NCBI RefSeq assembly: GCF_900100625.1
Contig: NZ_FMTY01000001.1
Coordinates: 62,001-126,000 of the forward strand
DNA from: Flavobacterium saliperosum
Lineage (GTDB): Bacteria > Bacteroidota > Bacteroidia > Flavobacteriales > Flavobacteriaceae
Length of the DNA stretch: 64,000 nt
Reading direction: 5' to 3'
Positions 1-8,618 of this stretch are shown here, piece after piece. Positions within the stretch are counted from its first letter, which is position 1; each line of letters opens with the position of its first letter. The position numbers were made by a program, and so were the translations under genes. The notes under the pieces were generated by a model that worked only from the letters and a program-made list of their open reading frames with translations, was not told the DNA's origin and did no database searches.

Positions 1-761
1 CCGGTTATGACACATTTGCTTCCATGGGAGTTGAACATGTTGCCCATGACTTCAACAACGATGGCTTCGTGGATGTTTTCGGAGCCGGAAATAAAATCAT
101 GCTCAACAACGGAAACATGACCTTTACTCCTCATTCTGTAACACCGACCAATGGACCTATCGGGGATTTAAACAATGATGGTTTCCTGGATGTGCAAAAC
201 GGGAATGTTATCTATTACAACAATCCGAATGCCAACAACTGGATTAAAATCAATCTGAAAGGAATACAAAGTAACAGTAACGGAATTGGTGCACGTGTGG
301 AAATCTATGGCGCATGGGGAAAACAAATCAGAGACGTAAGAAGTGGCGACGGTTTCCGAAACATGAGTACGCTGAACACTCATTTTGGCATTGGTACTGA
401 AACACAAATTACTCAGGTAATTATCAAATGGCCATCCGGAGTTGTGGATATCATCGCAAACCCAACAACCAATCAGGCACTGACTGTTATTGAAGGCAGT
501 ACGCTTGGCATTGCGGAAAACAACTTGGGTAACTTTACGATGTATCCGAATCCGACAAATGATTTTATTCGTTTCAATACGGTAAATGCAGACGAGAAAA
601 TCAAATCGGTTACGATTTATGATGTTTCCGGAAAATTGGTTAAGAAAGACTCTGCTTCAAACAATTCGGTTTCCGTTCAGGAGCTGGAAAACGGAACGTA
701 TGTAATCATTCTTGAAAACCATTTGGGTAAAAAACACTCGAGTAAGTTTATCAAAAACTAA
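1..761 (+). CDS. Secreted FG-GAP/ASPIC-UnbV protein with type IX sorting tail, 5' truncated
   Basis: The reading frame is open from the first bases of the window, so the start lies outside. The N-terminal visible part has FG-GAP/VCBS-like calcium-type repeats (DFNNDGFVDV and DLNNDGFLDV). A middle part resembles the ASPIC/UnbV domain (GIGARVEIYG, then VRSGDGFRNMS and HFGIG). The last ~80 residues are a type IX secretion C-terminal sorting domain (MYPNPTNDFI, then YDVSGKLV and GTYVIILEN). The protein is therefore probably exported by the Por/T9SS machinery and attached to the surface or released. Substrate unknown. A strong hairpin terminator follows directly after the stop. Confidence 0.85.
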   Translation, partial: GYDTFASMGVEHVAHDFNNDGFVDVFGAGNKIMLNNGNMTFTPHSVTPTNGPIGDLNNDGFLDVQNGNVIYYNNPNANNWIKINLKGIQSNSNGIGARVEIYGAWGKQIRDVRSGDGFRNMSTLNTHFGIGTETQITQVIIKWPSGVVDIIANPTTNQALTVIEGSTLGIAENNLGNFTMYPNPTNDFIRFNTVNADEKIKSVTIYDVSGKLVKKDSASNNSVSVQELENGTYVIILENHLGKKHSSKFIKN

Positions 762-793
762 AAAAAGTCCCGATTCGCTCGGGACTTTTTTTT
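761..793. terminator. Bidirectional rho-independent terminator
   Basis: Arms AAGTCCCGA and TCGGGACTT surround a five-base loop, flanked by A-run and T-run. It sits between two convergent genes and can serve both. Confidence 0.85.
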
Positions 794-805
794 ACTGTCT
801 TTTTT

Positions 806-1684
806 CTAGAAAACGCGAACCAGATTGAATCCGAAACAAATTTCACTTTTGCTCCAATCCCCCGAGGTTTGTCCGAGATAACCTGTTTCGTGCATGGCTC
901 TGGAATTGGTGAAATGCATCTGAAAAACATGTCCGCCCGTTTCCAGGTCTACTCCTATGGAAAGTGGATTTTTATATCTGGATTCGGAAGCTCGGTTTAA
1001 ATGGGCCGCATAATCCATATTCACCGACCAGCGCTTGGTTATCTTATAGCGTCCGCCCATTCCAATGGCAAACTGACTGTTGTCCTGTGGATTCGGTAAA
1101 ATCGGATTACCGTTTGCATCGAAAACATCCCGAATCGTGTTTTCGTGGAAAAAAGTCGGCGCCAGTTGTAACGTAAGATTATCATTAAACTTACGGGAAG
1201 CCACTAGTTGTGTAACGTAACTCAATCGGTTCCCGAAATCCATATTCGGATAATCCTGTTCTTTCATTTCCGAATTCACGGCCACACTGCTGAAGCCCAC
1301 CAAAGTTAACGGAAACCCATCTTTTTGTTGCGTTTGCAGTCTGTACTTCACCGCCAAATCGTAGGTCTCCTGAAAACCGCTGCGGGAAACATGAACGGTA
1401 AGCCATTCCGTCACGCCGTAAAGGAATTTCAGTTGCGTATTGGCATTATCCAATCCGAAAAAATCATCAAATCCGTTTTTCAAATAATCGAAACGATGCG
1501 CGACTATGAAATAAAAATCGCCCTTGGCCGCTAATTTTGTCGATTCGATATTAACAATTTTCAGGGACTTAAACGCGGATTCTACCTTCGTATCCACCTT
1601 AACGGTATCAATTTCAGCCAATAAATCATCCTGTGAAAAAACACAAAGAGGAAAAAGGAATAGGGTTTGAAATAACTTCTTCAT
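806..1684 (-). CDS. DUF5777-type outer membrane beta-barrel protein
   Basis: 292 residues beginning with a Sec signal peptide (MKKLFQTLFLFPLCVFSQ). The rest alternates short amphipathic strands with aromatic ends and finishes in F-x-F-x-L-V-R-V-F, as expected for an outer membrane barrel. I recognise it as the DUF5777 family common in Bacteroidota; its function is not known. It is the last gene of a leftward operon behind the DOMON-like, ankyrin and OB-fold genes, only 4 bases after the DOMON-like gene. Confidence 0.75.
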   Translation of the reverse strand: MKKLFQTLFLFPLCVFSQDDLLAEIDTVKVDTKVESAFKSLKIVNIESTKLAAKGDFYFIVAHRFDYLKNGFDDFFGLDNANTQLKFLYGVTEWLTVHVSRSGFQETYDLAVKYRLQTQQKDGFPLTLVGFSSVAVNSEMKEQDYPNMDFGNRLSYVTQLVASRKFNDNLTLQLAPTFFHENTIRDVFDANGNPILPNPQDNSQFAIGMGGRYKITKRWSVNMDYAAHLNRASESRYKNPLSIGVDLETGGHVFQMHFTNSRAMHETGYLGQTSGDWSKSEICFGFNLVRVF

Positions 1685-1688
1685 ACGA

Positions 1689-2459
1689 TTAATTAATCAC
1701 TAGTGTTTTGGTTACTTCACCATCGGCAGTCTTAATGTTCATCATATAAAAACCACTTTCAAATCCGGACAAATCCACGTTGTAATTTTGGTTGGCCACT
1801 TTTGTTTCTTTAATTTTTTTACCCAGTACATCATAAATTACGATGTTTGCTTCGGAAACCAGCGGAGGCAATTCAATGTTGACAAAATTTCGCGTTGGGT
1901 TCGGGTACATTTTAAAACCGGCCAAATCGAAACCGTCTGTTCCTAAAGTAAAATTCACAACTGTGGTGCCGCAATTTCCGTTACCATGATATACGATGCT
2001 TGGCGACCCGACACTTCTTGCAAAAACGATATTGAAAGGACTGGGCGGAAAAGAAAAGGTAAAATCGCCACCTTCAGCAGCCACGCGATTTCTTGATATC
2101 ACGGCAGTTCTCACTCCGCTAACAACATTATCCGATACCAAATTCCAATTTTGCTCCGCATCAACAACCGGGGTATTCCCAAATCCGTCAAAATGCCGAT
2201 CGGAAAGCACGCTGCCGTTATAAATCACAACATCACTGCTGGTATCCATAGAAGTCGTATTAAAACCCATTCCCATCCAACTTGTTGACGGTCCTATTAG
2301 CGTTAGGGTTACCGTTGATGCTGTAATATCAATCTTACCGGAATAAGCTAATGTAGGCCCTCCTCCAAAAAGAGGAATAGTACCTGTTGAATAAGTTTGG
2401 GCAAATAAGCCGCCAACCGTAAACAACAACCCTAAAATTGTAACTGTATTTTTTTTCAT
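1689..2459 (-). CDS. DOMON-like secreted protein with type IX sorting tail
   Basis: 256 residues with a signal peptide ending at LFAQ. Residues ~25-170 resemble a DOMON-type beta sandwich (repeated T-L-T-L strands, WMGMGFNTTSMD, SDVVIYNG), a fold that in other proteins binds haem or sugar; this assignment is tentative. Residues ~180-256 form a type IX secretion sorting domain (MYPNPTRNFV, YDVLGKKI, GFYMMNIKT). It lies 4 bases from the ankyrin gene, so the two are co-transcribed. Neighbouring haem-motif and YceI genes fit an envelope redox theme, which is inference. Confidence 0.7.
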   Translation of the reverse strand: MKKNTVTILGLLFTVGGLFAQTYSTGTIPLFGGGPTLAYSGKIDITASTVTLTLIGPSTSWMGMGFNTTSMDTSSDVVIYNGSVLSDRHFDGFGNTPVVDAEQNWNLVSDNVVSGVRTAVISRNRVAAEGGDFTFSFPPSPFNIVFARSVGSPSIVYHGNGNCGTTVVNFTLGTDGFDLAGFKMYPNPTRNFVNIELPPLVSEANIVIYDVLGKKIKETKVANQNYNVDLSGFESGFYMMNIKTADGEVTKTLVIN

Positions 2460-2463
2460 GACG

Positions 2464-2982
2464 TTATTTTTTAAAAAGTTGCATTAATTTTTCATCATTG
2501 GTCATTTTAGCATAATCCAGTGCCGAATTCCCTCTGATATCCTTTATATCAATATCGGCTTTTGCTTTAACAAGCATTTCCGCAATTTCATATTTTTTAA
2601 AAACTGCAGCGTAAATCAAAGCCGTGTTGCCACTGGAATCGGCAATACTTGTATCGGCTCGATGTTCCAAAAGCAGTTTTGCTATTTCGGCATTCCCTTT
2701 TACGACAGCAGCCATCAAAGGTGATCCGTAATTACTGGTTCCGTTCACATCGGCACCGTTTTCAATCAGAAATCTGGCAACTTCATTGTTTCCCCGATAC
2801 GTTGCCAATACCAACAAACTGTATCCTTCCTTATTTACGGAATTAATTGCCAAAGGGTTTTCTTTCAATACGCTTTTTAGTTCTTCGACCGTTCCTTTAC
2901 GCGCCAAATCGAAGATATTCTGCTGTGAATAAGCCAACTGACTGAAAAGAACAAACAGAAAAAAAGTAATGAGAGGTTTCAT
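2464..2982 (-). CDS. Exported ankyrin-repeat protein
   Basis: 172 residues. A signal peptide (ends at AYSQ) is followed by four ankyrin repeats, seen as recurring G-x-S/T-x-L-x-x-A and A-x-x-L-L/I-x-x-G/K-A-D patterns (FLIENGADVNG, LLLEHRADTSI, MLVKAKADIDI). Ankyrin repeats mediate protein binding; here the signal peptide puts it in the periplasm. It sits between the OB-fold gene (1 base upstream) and the DOMON-like gene (4 bases downstream), so translation is probably coupled. Partner unknown. Confidence 0.85.
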   Translation of the reverse strand: MKPLITFFLFVLFSQLAYSQQNIFDLARKGTVEELKSVLKENPLAINSVNKEGYSLLVLATYRGNNEVARFLIENGADVNGTSNYGSPLMAAVVKGNAEIAKLLLEHRADTSIADSSGNTALIYAAVFKKYEIAEMLVKAKADIDIKDIRGNSALDYAKMTNDEKLMQLFKK

Positions 2983-2983
2983 C

Positions 2984-3379
2984 TTATTCGGTTTCGGTTA
3001 CACATTGATCCATTTTTAATTCTTCAAGTAAGTCATCATAGCCGATAAAACGACCTTTAATTTTAATTTCGGAAGCCACTTTGAGATTCGCCGGTATTTC
3101 GTCCTTAAACACGGCAAACATTTTATCATCTATAACAATTGTGCTTTCTTTTGAATCTATACTTGATATTTTTCCGTATACCTCTATAGTTCTGTCAAGA
3201 TATTTGGCATTGGCTTTTTGTTCATCGGCTTTAAATTCATCATGAATGCTATTGGCTGTAACAGAAAAACTGCCTTTCTCGGTAGCGATGTCGCGATGCG
3301 ATTGATAGACATAGGAATAAACCAGATAGCCGGCTATCACAACAAAAATCAAAATTAAGACAATCGTATTTTTTTTCAT
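2984..3379 (-). CDS. Membrane-anchored OB-fold (tRNA_anti-like) protein
   Basis: 131 residues with one N-terminal membrane segment (residues ~5-25) and a periplasmic OB-fold-like domain. The pattern of Y-L-D-R-x-I-E-V-Y-G-K-I, then I-D-D-K-M-F-A-V-F, then I-K-I-K-G-R-F-I-G-Y-D-D matches the small tRNA_anti-like/OB-fold family found in Bacteroidota next to YceI and cytochrome genes. It is the first gene of the leftward operon. The divergent intergenic region upstream carries a minus-strand box of the TAnnTTTG type at 3400-3407. Confidence 0.7.
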   Translation of the reverse strand: MKKNTIVLILIFVVIAGYLVYSYVYQSHRDIATEKGSFSVTANSIHDEFKADEQKANAKYLDRTIEVYGKISSIDSKESTIVIDDKMFAVFKDEIPANLKVASEIKIKGRFIGYDDLLEELKMDQCVTETE

Positions 3380-3468
3380 TTTAAACTATTTATTTCTTAC
3401 AAATTTAACTAAATAATTCTTTATTATATAAAAAATTAATCATAACTTTAAATACCTATAATTCAAAA

Positions 3469-3828
3469 ATGAATGCGAGAAAAATAACTATTTTAGCCAC
3501 GGTAACTTTAATTACGGTAAGCTGTTCTAATGATTCCGAATCGGATTTAACAGGTTATTCCCAAATTGAAAATGTTACCTACAACGGAACGGTAAGAACA
3601 ATTATCGTCGAAAACTGTATTGTGTGTCATTCGCAACCTCCGCAAGGCGGGGCTCCAATGTCGTTAGTAACATACGATGAATTGAAGGATGCGGTTTTAA
3701 CCAAAGGATTAATTGATCGGATTTCCAGTTTTGATCCGGGTTTCGGAATGCCTTTCGGAGGACCGAGATTACCGCAATCAAAAATTAACCAGATTATAGC
3801 ATGGAGAGATGCCAACTTCCCTGAATAA
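3469..3828 (+). CDS. Lipoprotein with a single c-type haem motif
   Basis: 119 residues. A lipobox-like VSC at the end of the signal peptide predicts lipid attachment. Residues ~50-55 contain CIVCH, the CxxCH haem attachment motif, and a downstream Met-rich stretch (GFGMPFGGPR) could supply an axial ligand. The C-terminus (INQIIAWRDANFPE) is the usual end of the cytochrome c / planctomycete-type cytochrome fold. It is likely an envelope electron carrier. YceI follows after 9 bases, and the pair is divergent from the OB-fold operon. Confidence 0.8.
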   Translation: MNARKITILATVTLITVSCSNDSESDLTGYSQIENVTYNGTVRTIIVENCIVCHSQPPQGGAPMSLVTYDELKDAVLTKGLIDRISSFDPGFGMPFGGPRLPQSKINQIIAWRDANFPE

Positions 3829-3837
3829 CAATTTATT

Positions 3838-4380
3838 ATGAAAACAAAACTATTTTTTACAATATTCTTAGTCTGTACTGTTTTCGGATTCTCCCAAGGC
3901 AAAAAAATCACAAAAACCGGTGATATTAAGTTTGAAGCATCGGTACCTTCATTCGAAGAGGTTAAAGCGCAGAATAAAACCGCCACCGTTGTACTGAATA
4001 CCGACACCGGTGAAATAGCGGCTTTGGCTCTAATAAAAGGATTCCGGTTCAAAATTGCCTTGATGGAAGAACATTTTAACGAAAATTACATTGAAAGCAA
4101 TAAATATCCGAAAGCCACGTTTAAAGGAAAGATACATGGATTTAACACTTCAATAGTATCGGAAACCTACAGGGAGTTTTCCGTCAAAGGAATTTTAGAG
4201 TTACACGGAAAATCGAAGGAGATTACCATCCCTGCAAAAATTAAAAAAACAGCAGACGGTATCCAGTTGATTTCAAACTTTACAGTTAATTCAGACGATT
4301 TCGATATTCAGATTCCGAAAATGGTAAGCAACAAGGTTTCCAAAAAAGTAAATATTAATATTGATTGCATACTCAAATAA
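3838..4380 (+). CDS. YceI family protein
   Basis: 180 residues: a signal peptide ending FGFSQG, then a lipocalin-like YceI barrel with the family patterns YIESNKYPKATFKG, EFSVKGILELHGKSKEI and the final NINIDCILK. Family members bind isoprenoid or other lipidic molecules in the periplasm. The length is typical. It follows the haem lipoprotein closely, and a hairpin terminator closes the operon. Confidence 0.9.
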   Translation: MKTKLFFTIFLVCTVFGFSQGKKITKTGDIKFEASVPSFEEVKAQNKTATVVLNTDTGEIAALALIKGFRFKIALMEEHFNENYIESNKYPKATFKGKIHGFNTSIVSETYREFSVKGILELHGKSKEITIPAKIKKTADGIQLISNFTVNSDDFDIQIPKMVSNKVSKKVNINIDCILK

Positions 4381-4402
4381 ATAGTGTTAGTTATTAATCT
4401 TC

Positions 4403-4436
4403 AAAAGCCTTTTAGTGAAAACTGAAAGGCTTTTTT
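4403..4436 (+). terminator. Rho-independent terminator after yceI
   Basis: Perfect arms AAAAGCCTTT and AAAGGCTTTT with a 12-base loop and T-run. Confidence 0.8.
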
Positions 4437-4476
4437 GCTAAATATTAATTATATTCGCAAGCCAAAATAATATGCA

Positions 4477-6399
4477 ATGTCAAAAAAAACGCTCCTTGTT
4501 CTGTTGTTGTCTTTAACAATTCAGCAATCCTTCTCCCAAAAAAACATCGACCCTACCACAGAGGACATAGTACTTGCGAAAAAAATACGTGAAAAACACA
4601 GCAAATCGGATGTTGCCATTTTATCAAGCAGTGAAAACATTTCTTTTGGATTGAATGCCAAAGAAGAGAAAGTTACGGTAACCCAAAACATCAAAGAAAA
4701 TTTAATGAATATCACGCATCGTGCCGACATTCAGAAATTTGAATTTTATGACAGTGAAACCGTAATCGAAGATTTTTACATGAAATTCAGAAATGATAAA
4801 AAAGCCAATTTCATGGTTAATGACGAATTCTACAAAAGTGACGATTTGTTTTACAATGACGCCCGTGTAAAATACATGACCGTAGATTTTCCGGTTCAGG
4901 GATATTCATACAACTACGAACTCAACAAAAAATACAAAGACGTTAAATATTTTACCACCATTTATTTCAATGACGAATATCCGGTCATCAAAAAAGAAAT
5001 AAAGATAACCGTTCCGAATTGGTTGGAACTGGAAATAAAAGAATTCAATTTCGCAGGACTTGACATCAAAAAAGTCATCCAAACCGATCCGAAATCCAAC
5101 AACACCGTTTACACCTATACACTGGAAAATGTGGCTCCCGGATCTAACGAAAAACTATCACCCGGACCTAGTTACATTTATCCGCACGTTTTGCTGATTG
5201 CCAAATCGTACACCAAAGACAACAAAAAAACCACCCTTTTCAATTCGACAGCCGATTTATACAAATGGTACAAATCCCTGGTGAACATGATGAAAGAAAA
5301 TCCGGCGGTATTAAAAGACAAAGTAAAAGAGCTGACCGAAAAAGCAAAAACCGACGAAGAAAAAATCAAGAACATCTATTACTGGGTGCAGGACAACATC
5401 CGGTATATTGCCTTTGAAGACGGTATTGCCGGTTTTAAACCCGATGAATCACAAAACGTATTCCAAAAGCGGTATGGCGACTGTAAAGGGATGGCCAACT
5501 TAACGAAACAGATGTTGAAAGAAGCCGGTTTTGATGCCCGTCTAACCTGGATTGGAACCAAAAGAATCGCTTATGATTATACGATTCCGTCGCTTTCGGT
5601 AGACAATCACATGATTTGTACGCTTTTCCACAACGGAAAAAAATATTTCCTGGACGGCACCGAAAAATACAATTCCCTTGGGGAATATGCCGAGCGAATT
5701 CAGGGTAAAGATGTTTTAATCGAAAACGGAGACGATTACATTGTAGAAAAAGTACCAACAAGTGAAGCTGTAGCCAATACCGAAACATTCAACGCTCAAT
5801 TGCGCATTGAAAACGAATCGTTAACCGGAAAAACCACCAATACGTTTACAGGTGAAAGCAGAGCCTCTTTCTTGTACAGTTATAACAACATCAAAAACAA
5901 CAACAAAGAGGAAGCGCTCCAAAATTATTTAACGGATGACGATAAAAACCTGACTATTTCTGCCGTATCGACTTCCGACTTAACCAACAGGGATAAAAAA
6001 CTATCGATGGAATACGACATAAAAATCGACAACAAAGTATCCCGTTTTGACAATGATATTTACATCGATTTGGACTTCAAAAAAGAATTCGGACACCTTC
6101 TTTTCAAGGAACGTAAAAATGATTTTGAATTCCCTCACAAAGAAAATTACGAAGCGCTGCTTAAACTTGAAATTCCTGCAGGGTATAAAGTCAGCAAATT
6201 ACCGGAATCCATCAGCATACAAAAACCGGATTACAACATTAACATAACTTACGAACAAATCGGAAATGAAATTCTGTACAAAAAGAAATTCGAGTTTAAA
6301 AAAGGATTGGTTAAAGCAACCGATTTCACCGAATGGAATGCCTTCATGGAAAAACTGAACAAACTGTATAACGAACAAGTTACTTTAACCAAATCATAA
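4477..6399 (+). CDS. DUF3857 / transglutaminase-like exported protein with intact triad
   Basis: 640 residues. A signal peptide (ends QSFSQ) is followed by a DUF3857 beta domain (~50-270), a transglutaminase-like papain fold domain (~290-400) and a C-terminal DUF2569/DUF3858-like beta region. The catalytic triad is visible: C336 in GDCKGMANL, H378 in VDNHM and D393 in FLDGTE. Such proteins are periplasmic and may cross-link or cleave peptides; substrate unknown. The paralogue downstream begins 5 bases after the stop, so the two are co-transcribed and may act as a pair. Confidence 0.85.
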   Translation: MSKKTLLVLLLSLTIQQSFSQKNIDPTTEDIVLAKKIREKHSKSDVAILSSSENISFGLNAKEEKVTVTQNIKENLMNITHRADIQKFEFYDSETVIEDFYMKFRNDKKANFMVNDEFYKSDDLFYNDARVKYMTVDFPVQGYSYNYELNKKYKDVKYFTTIYFNDEYPVIKKEIKITVPNWLELEIKEFNFAGLDIKKVIQTDPKSNNTVYTYTLENVAPGSNEKLSPGPSYIYPHVLLIAKSYTKDNKKTTLFNSTADLYKWYKSLVNMMKENPAVLKDKVKELTEKAKTDEEKIKNIYYWVQDNIRYIAFEDGIAGFKPDESQNVFQKRYGDCKGMANLTKQMLKEAGFDARLTWIGTKRIAYDYTIPSLSVDNHMICTLFHNGKKYFLDGTEKYNSLGEYAERIQGKDVLIENGDDYIVEKVPTSEAVANTETFNAQLRIENESLTGKTTNTFTGESRASFLYSYNNIKNNNKEEALQNYLTDDDKNLTISAVSTSDLTNRDKKLSMEYDIKIDNKVSRFDNDIYIDLDFKKEFGHLLFKERKNDFEFPHKENYEALLKLEIPAGYKVSKLPESISIQKPDYNINITYEQIGNEILYKKKFEFKKGLVKATDFTEWNAFMEKLNKLYNEQVTLTKS

Positions 6400-6404
6400 T
6401 CAAA

Positions 6405-8552
6405 ATGTCATTAAAAATGCTCAAGCTGGCACTATTCTTTTGCTCAGCAACTGTTTTTGCACAGGATAAGGAAGAAATAAAAGACTTTTTCTGGGGGAAA
6501 AACGACACTTACAAATCAGTAACCGAGATTCCTGAAAAATGGAAAAACGAGTCGGCCGTAGTTATCTACAAATATGAAGATTATGATTTTCACAAGTTTG
6601 GCAAAAGCGTCACCTATCGATCAGCGATCCGCAGAAGGGTGAAACTTCAGGATCAGGCAGCGGTAACCGAGTTTTCCGAATTCACCTACGCCGAAAAATC
6701 AAATCCAAGATACGGCACAACGGTTAAAACCGTTATCGGAATCAAAGTTTTAAAACCCGATGGCAAAGAAATCGAAATTAATGTTGATAAAGAGGCGGTA
6801 ACCGTTGACAATCACAAAAAAATTGCCATTCCAAGCCTGGAAATCGGCGATATTATAGACATTTACGATTACAGCACCGAATCCTTCCAATCGGCCTACG
6901 ACTATGGTTTTGATGAAGTGGAACGCACATTGGGCGGCAATCATCCCATCATGAACTACAAATTAACATTCCAGACGGAGAACGATTTCTTTGTAAATTT
7001 CAACACCTACAACGGAGGTCCGGAGCTTAAGGAAATTCCCTTGGAGAAAAGCGGCGAAAGAAAATATGAAATCGTAGCCACCGATATTGACAAAAACGAT
7101 TTTCCCACGTGGTTCTATCCTTTGGTGGAATTACCGTGTTATAAATTTCAGGTGTTTTTCGCACGTTCCGGAAAATTTGAAAAAATGGCCGATGCTTTCT
7201 TACCGGAAAAGGAGACCATCGTAAAAAAGACCGTTTCGAAAGAAGACGTCCTGAATTATTACATGAACAAATTCCGACCTTTGGGTAACTTGGGTGACAT
7301 CGAGAAGTTTTTGAAAAACAAAACGTTTGCCTCCACCGAAGAAAAAGTAAGAGCGGTTTATTATTACACCAGACACTACTATTACACCATGTATGTGGAA
7401 GCGTTCGTAGCCAGCGAAGCCAAAATCATGTACCCTTTCACCTTGTATGGAAACAATCCGATTTTCTTCCGTTCGGACATCGATTTTATCGATTTCTTTA
7501 TGGCCTTCCTGAAAGACAATAAAATCGAATACGATATTATTGTGGGCACCAACCGCCATAACGGACCAATAAAAGACTTATTGATTCAAAAAAATGCAAC
7601 TGTACTGTTAAGAGTGAATACCGAAAATCCAATTTACATTGATTATTTCTCCCCTTTCTCCGATTTGGACAAATTTTCGGCGCAATTGGAAAATACGGAT
7701 GCGTATGCTTTAAAAGTAACCAAACTGAAAAAAGTAGTCGATGTCGATAACGTGAGACTTCCTTCATCGACTTATAAAGACAATACCTCAAAACAGGTGA
7801 CCACTGTAAAAATCAATGATGGATTCAACACACTCCAACTGAACAGGGAAACTGCCTTAAACGGACACAATAAGGACGAAGAACAATCTGAAAAATTGTA
7901 TTTCTTTGATTATGTTAAGGAAGATTATGCCAAATACGGTACCGTTTCACTACTGGAGCGTGTAAAAAACAAAAAGAAAAAAGAACAGTATTCCAAGGAA
8001 TTCGACGCGCTTATCAACAAACTGAAAGACAGAAGAAAAGAAGAATTCAAAACATCAACCGGTAAAGAGTACGGTTTGGAAATTGAAGATCATTCCCTGG
8101 AAATTGTAAACACAGGACGTTTCGGAAAAGCCACTCCGTTTGTTTACAAAGAAGATTTTTCCATCAAAAATAAACTGATCAAAAAAGCTGGAGAAAATTA
8201 TATTTTTGAAATCGGCAAACTTATCGGGTCGCAATTCGAAGTAAGCAAAAAAGAAAAAAACAGAACCAACAATATTTATTTTTCGTTCCCACGTTCTTTC
8301 GATGATGAAATCATTTTGGAAATTCCCGAAGGTTATGCGGCTACAGGACTTGAAAAACTGAACAAAAATGTGGTAAATGAAACAGGCGGATTTACAAGTA
8401 CTGCCGTTGTGGAAGGCAACAAATTAATAATCAAAACCTTCAAGTACTACGCTGATTATTTCCAGCCTAATAAAAACTGGAGTAAAATGGTAGACTTCCT
8501 GGATGCGGCTTACCAATTCAATCAGGAGAAAGTTTTACTTAAGAAAATCTAG
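6405..8552 (+). CDS. DUF3857 protein with degenerate transglutaminase-like domain
   Basis: 715 residues, signal peptide ending VFAQ. The layout is the same as in the upstream paralogue: DUF3857 region (~60-260), transglutaminase-like region (~320-440), beta-rich C-terminus. At the place of the catalytic GDC motif the sequence is SDIDFIDFF, so the Cys is Ile; the His position is Ala in QKNATVLL; only the Asp (YIDYFS) is kept. It is therefore probably not a catalyst but a binding or regulatory partner of the active paralogue. The alignment was made by eye. Confidence 0.8.
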   Translation: MSLKMLKLALFFCSATVFAQDKEEIKDFFWGKNDTYKSVTEIPEKWKNESAVVIYKYEDYDFHKFGKSVTYRSAIRRRVKLQDQAAVTEFSEFTYAEKSNPRYGTTVKTVIGIKVLKPDGKEIEINVDKEAVTVDNHKKIAIPSLEIGDIIDIYDYSTESFQSAYDYGFDEVERTLGGNHPIMNYKLTFQTENDFFVNFNTYNGGPELKEIPLEKSGERKYEIVATDIDKNDFPTWFYPLVELPCYKFQVFFARSGKFEKMADAFLPEKETIVKKTVSKEDVLNYYMNKFRPLGNLGDIEKFLKNKTFASTEEKVRAVYYYTRHYYYTMYVEAFVASEAKIMYPFTLYGNNPIFFRSDIDFIDFFMAFLKDNKIEYDIIVGTNRHNGPIKDLLIQKNATVLLRVNTENPIYIDYFSPFSDLDKFSAQLENTDAYALKVTKLKKVVDVDNVRLPSSTYKDNTSKQVTTVKINDGFNTLQLNRETALNGHNKDEEQSEKLYFFDYVKEDYAKYGTVSLLERVKNKKKKEQYSKEFDALINKLKDRRKEEFKTSTGKEYGLEIEDHSLEIVNTGRFGKATPFVYKEDFSIKNKLIKKAGENYIFEIGKLIGSQFEVSKKEKNRTNNIYFSFPRSFDDEIILEIPEGYAATGLEKLNKNVVNETGGFTSTAVVEGNKLIIKTFKYYADYFQPNKNWSKMVDFLDAAYQFNQEKVLLKKI

Positions 8553-8561
8553 AAAAACCAG

Positions 8562-8592
8562 AAAGCCTTTCAAATATTTGAAAGGCTTTTTT
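8562..8592. terminator. Terminator between DUF3857 operon and carB
   Basis: Perfect arms AAAGCCTTTCAAA / TTTGAAAGGCTTT with T-run, placed between convergent genes. Confidence 0.85.
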
Positions 8593-8618
8593 AATTTACT
8601 GTCTATATGTTTTTGAGC

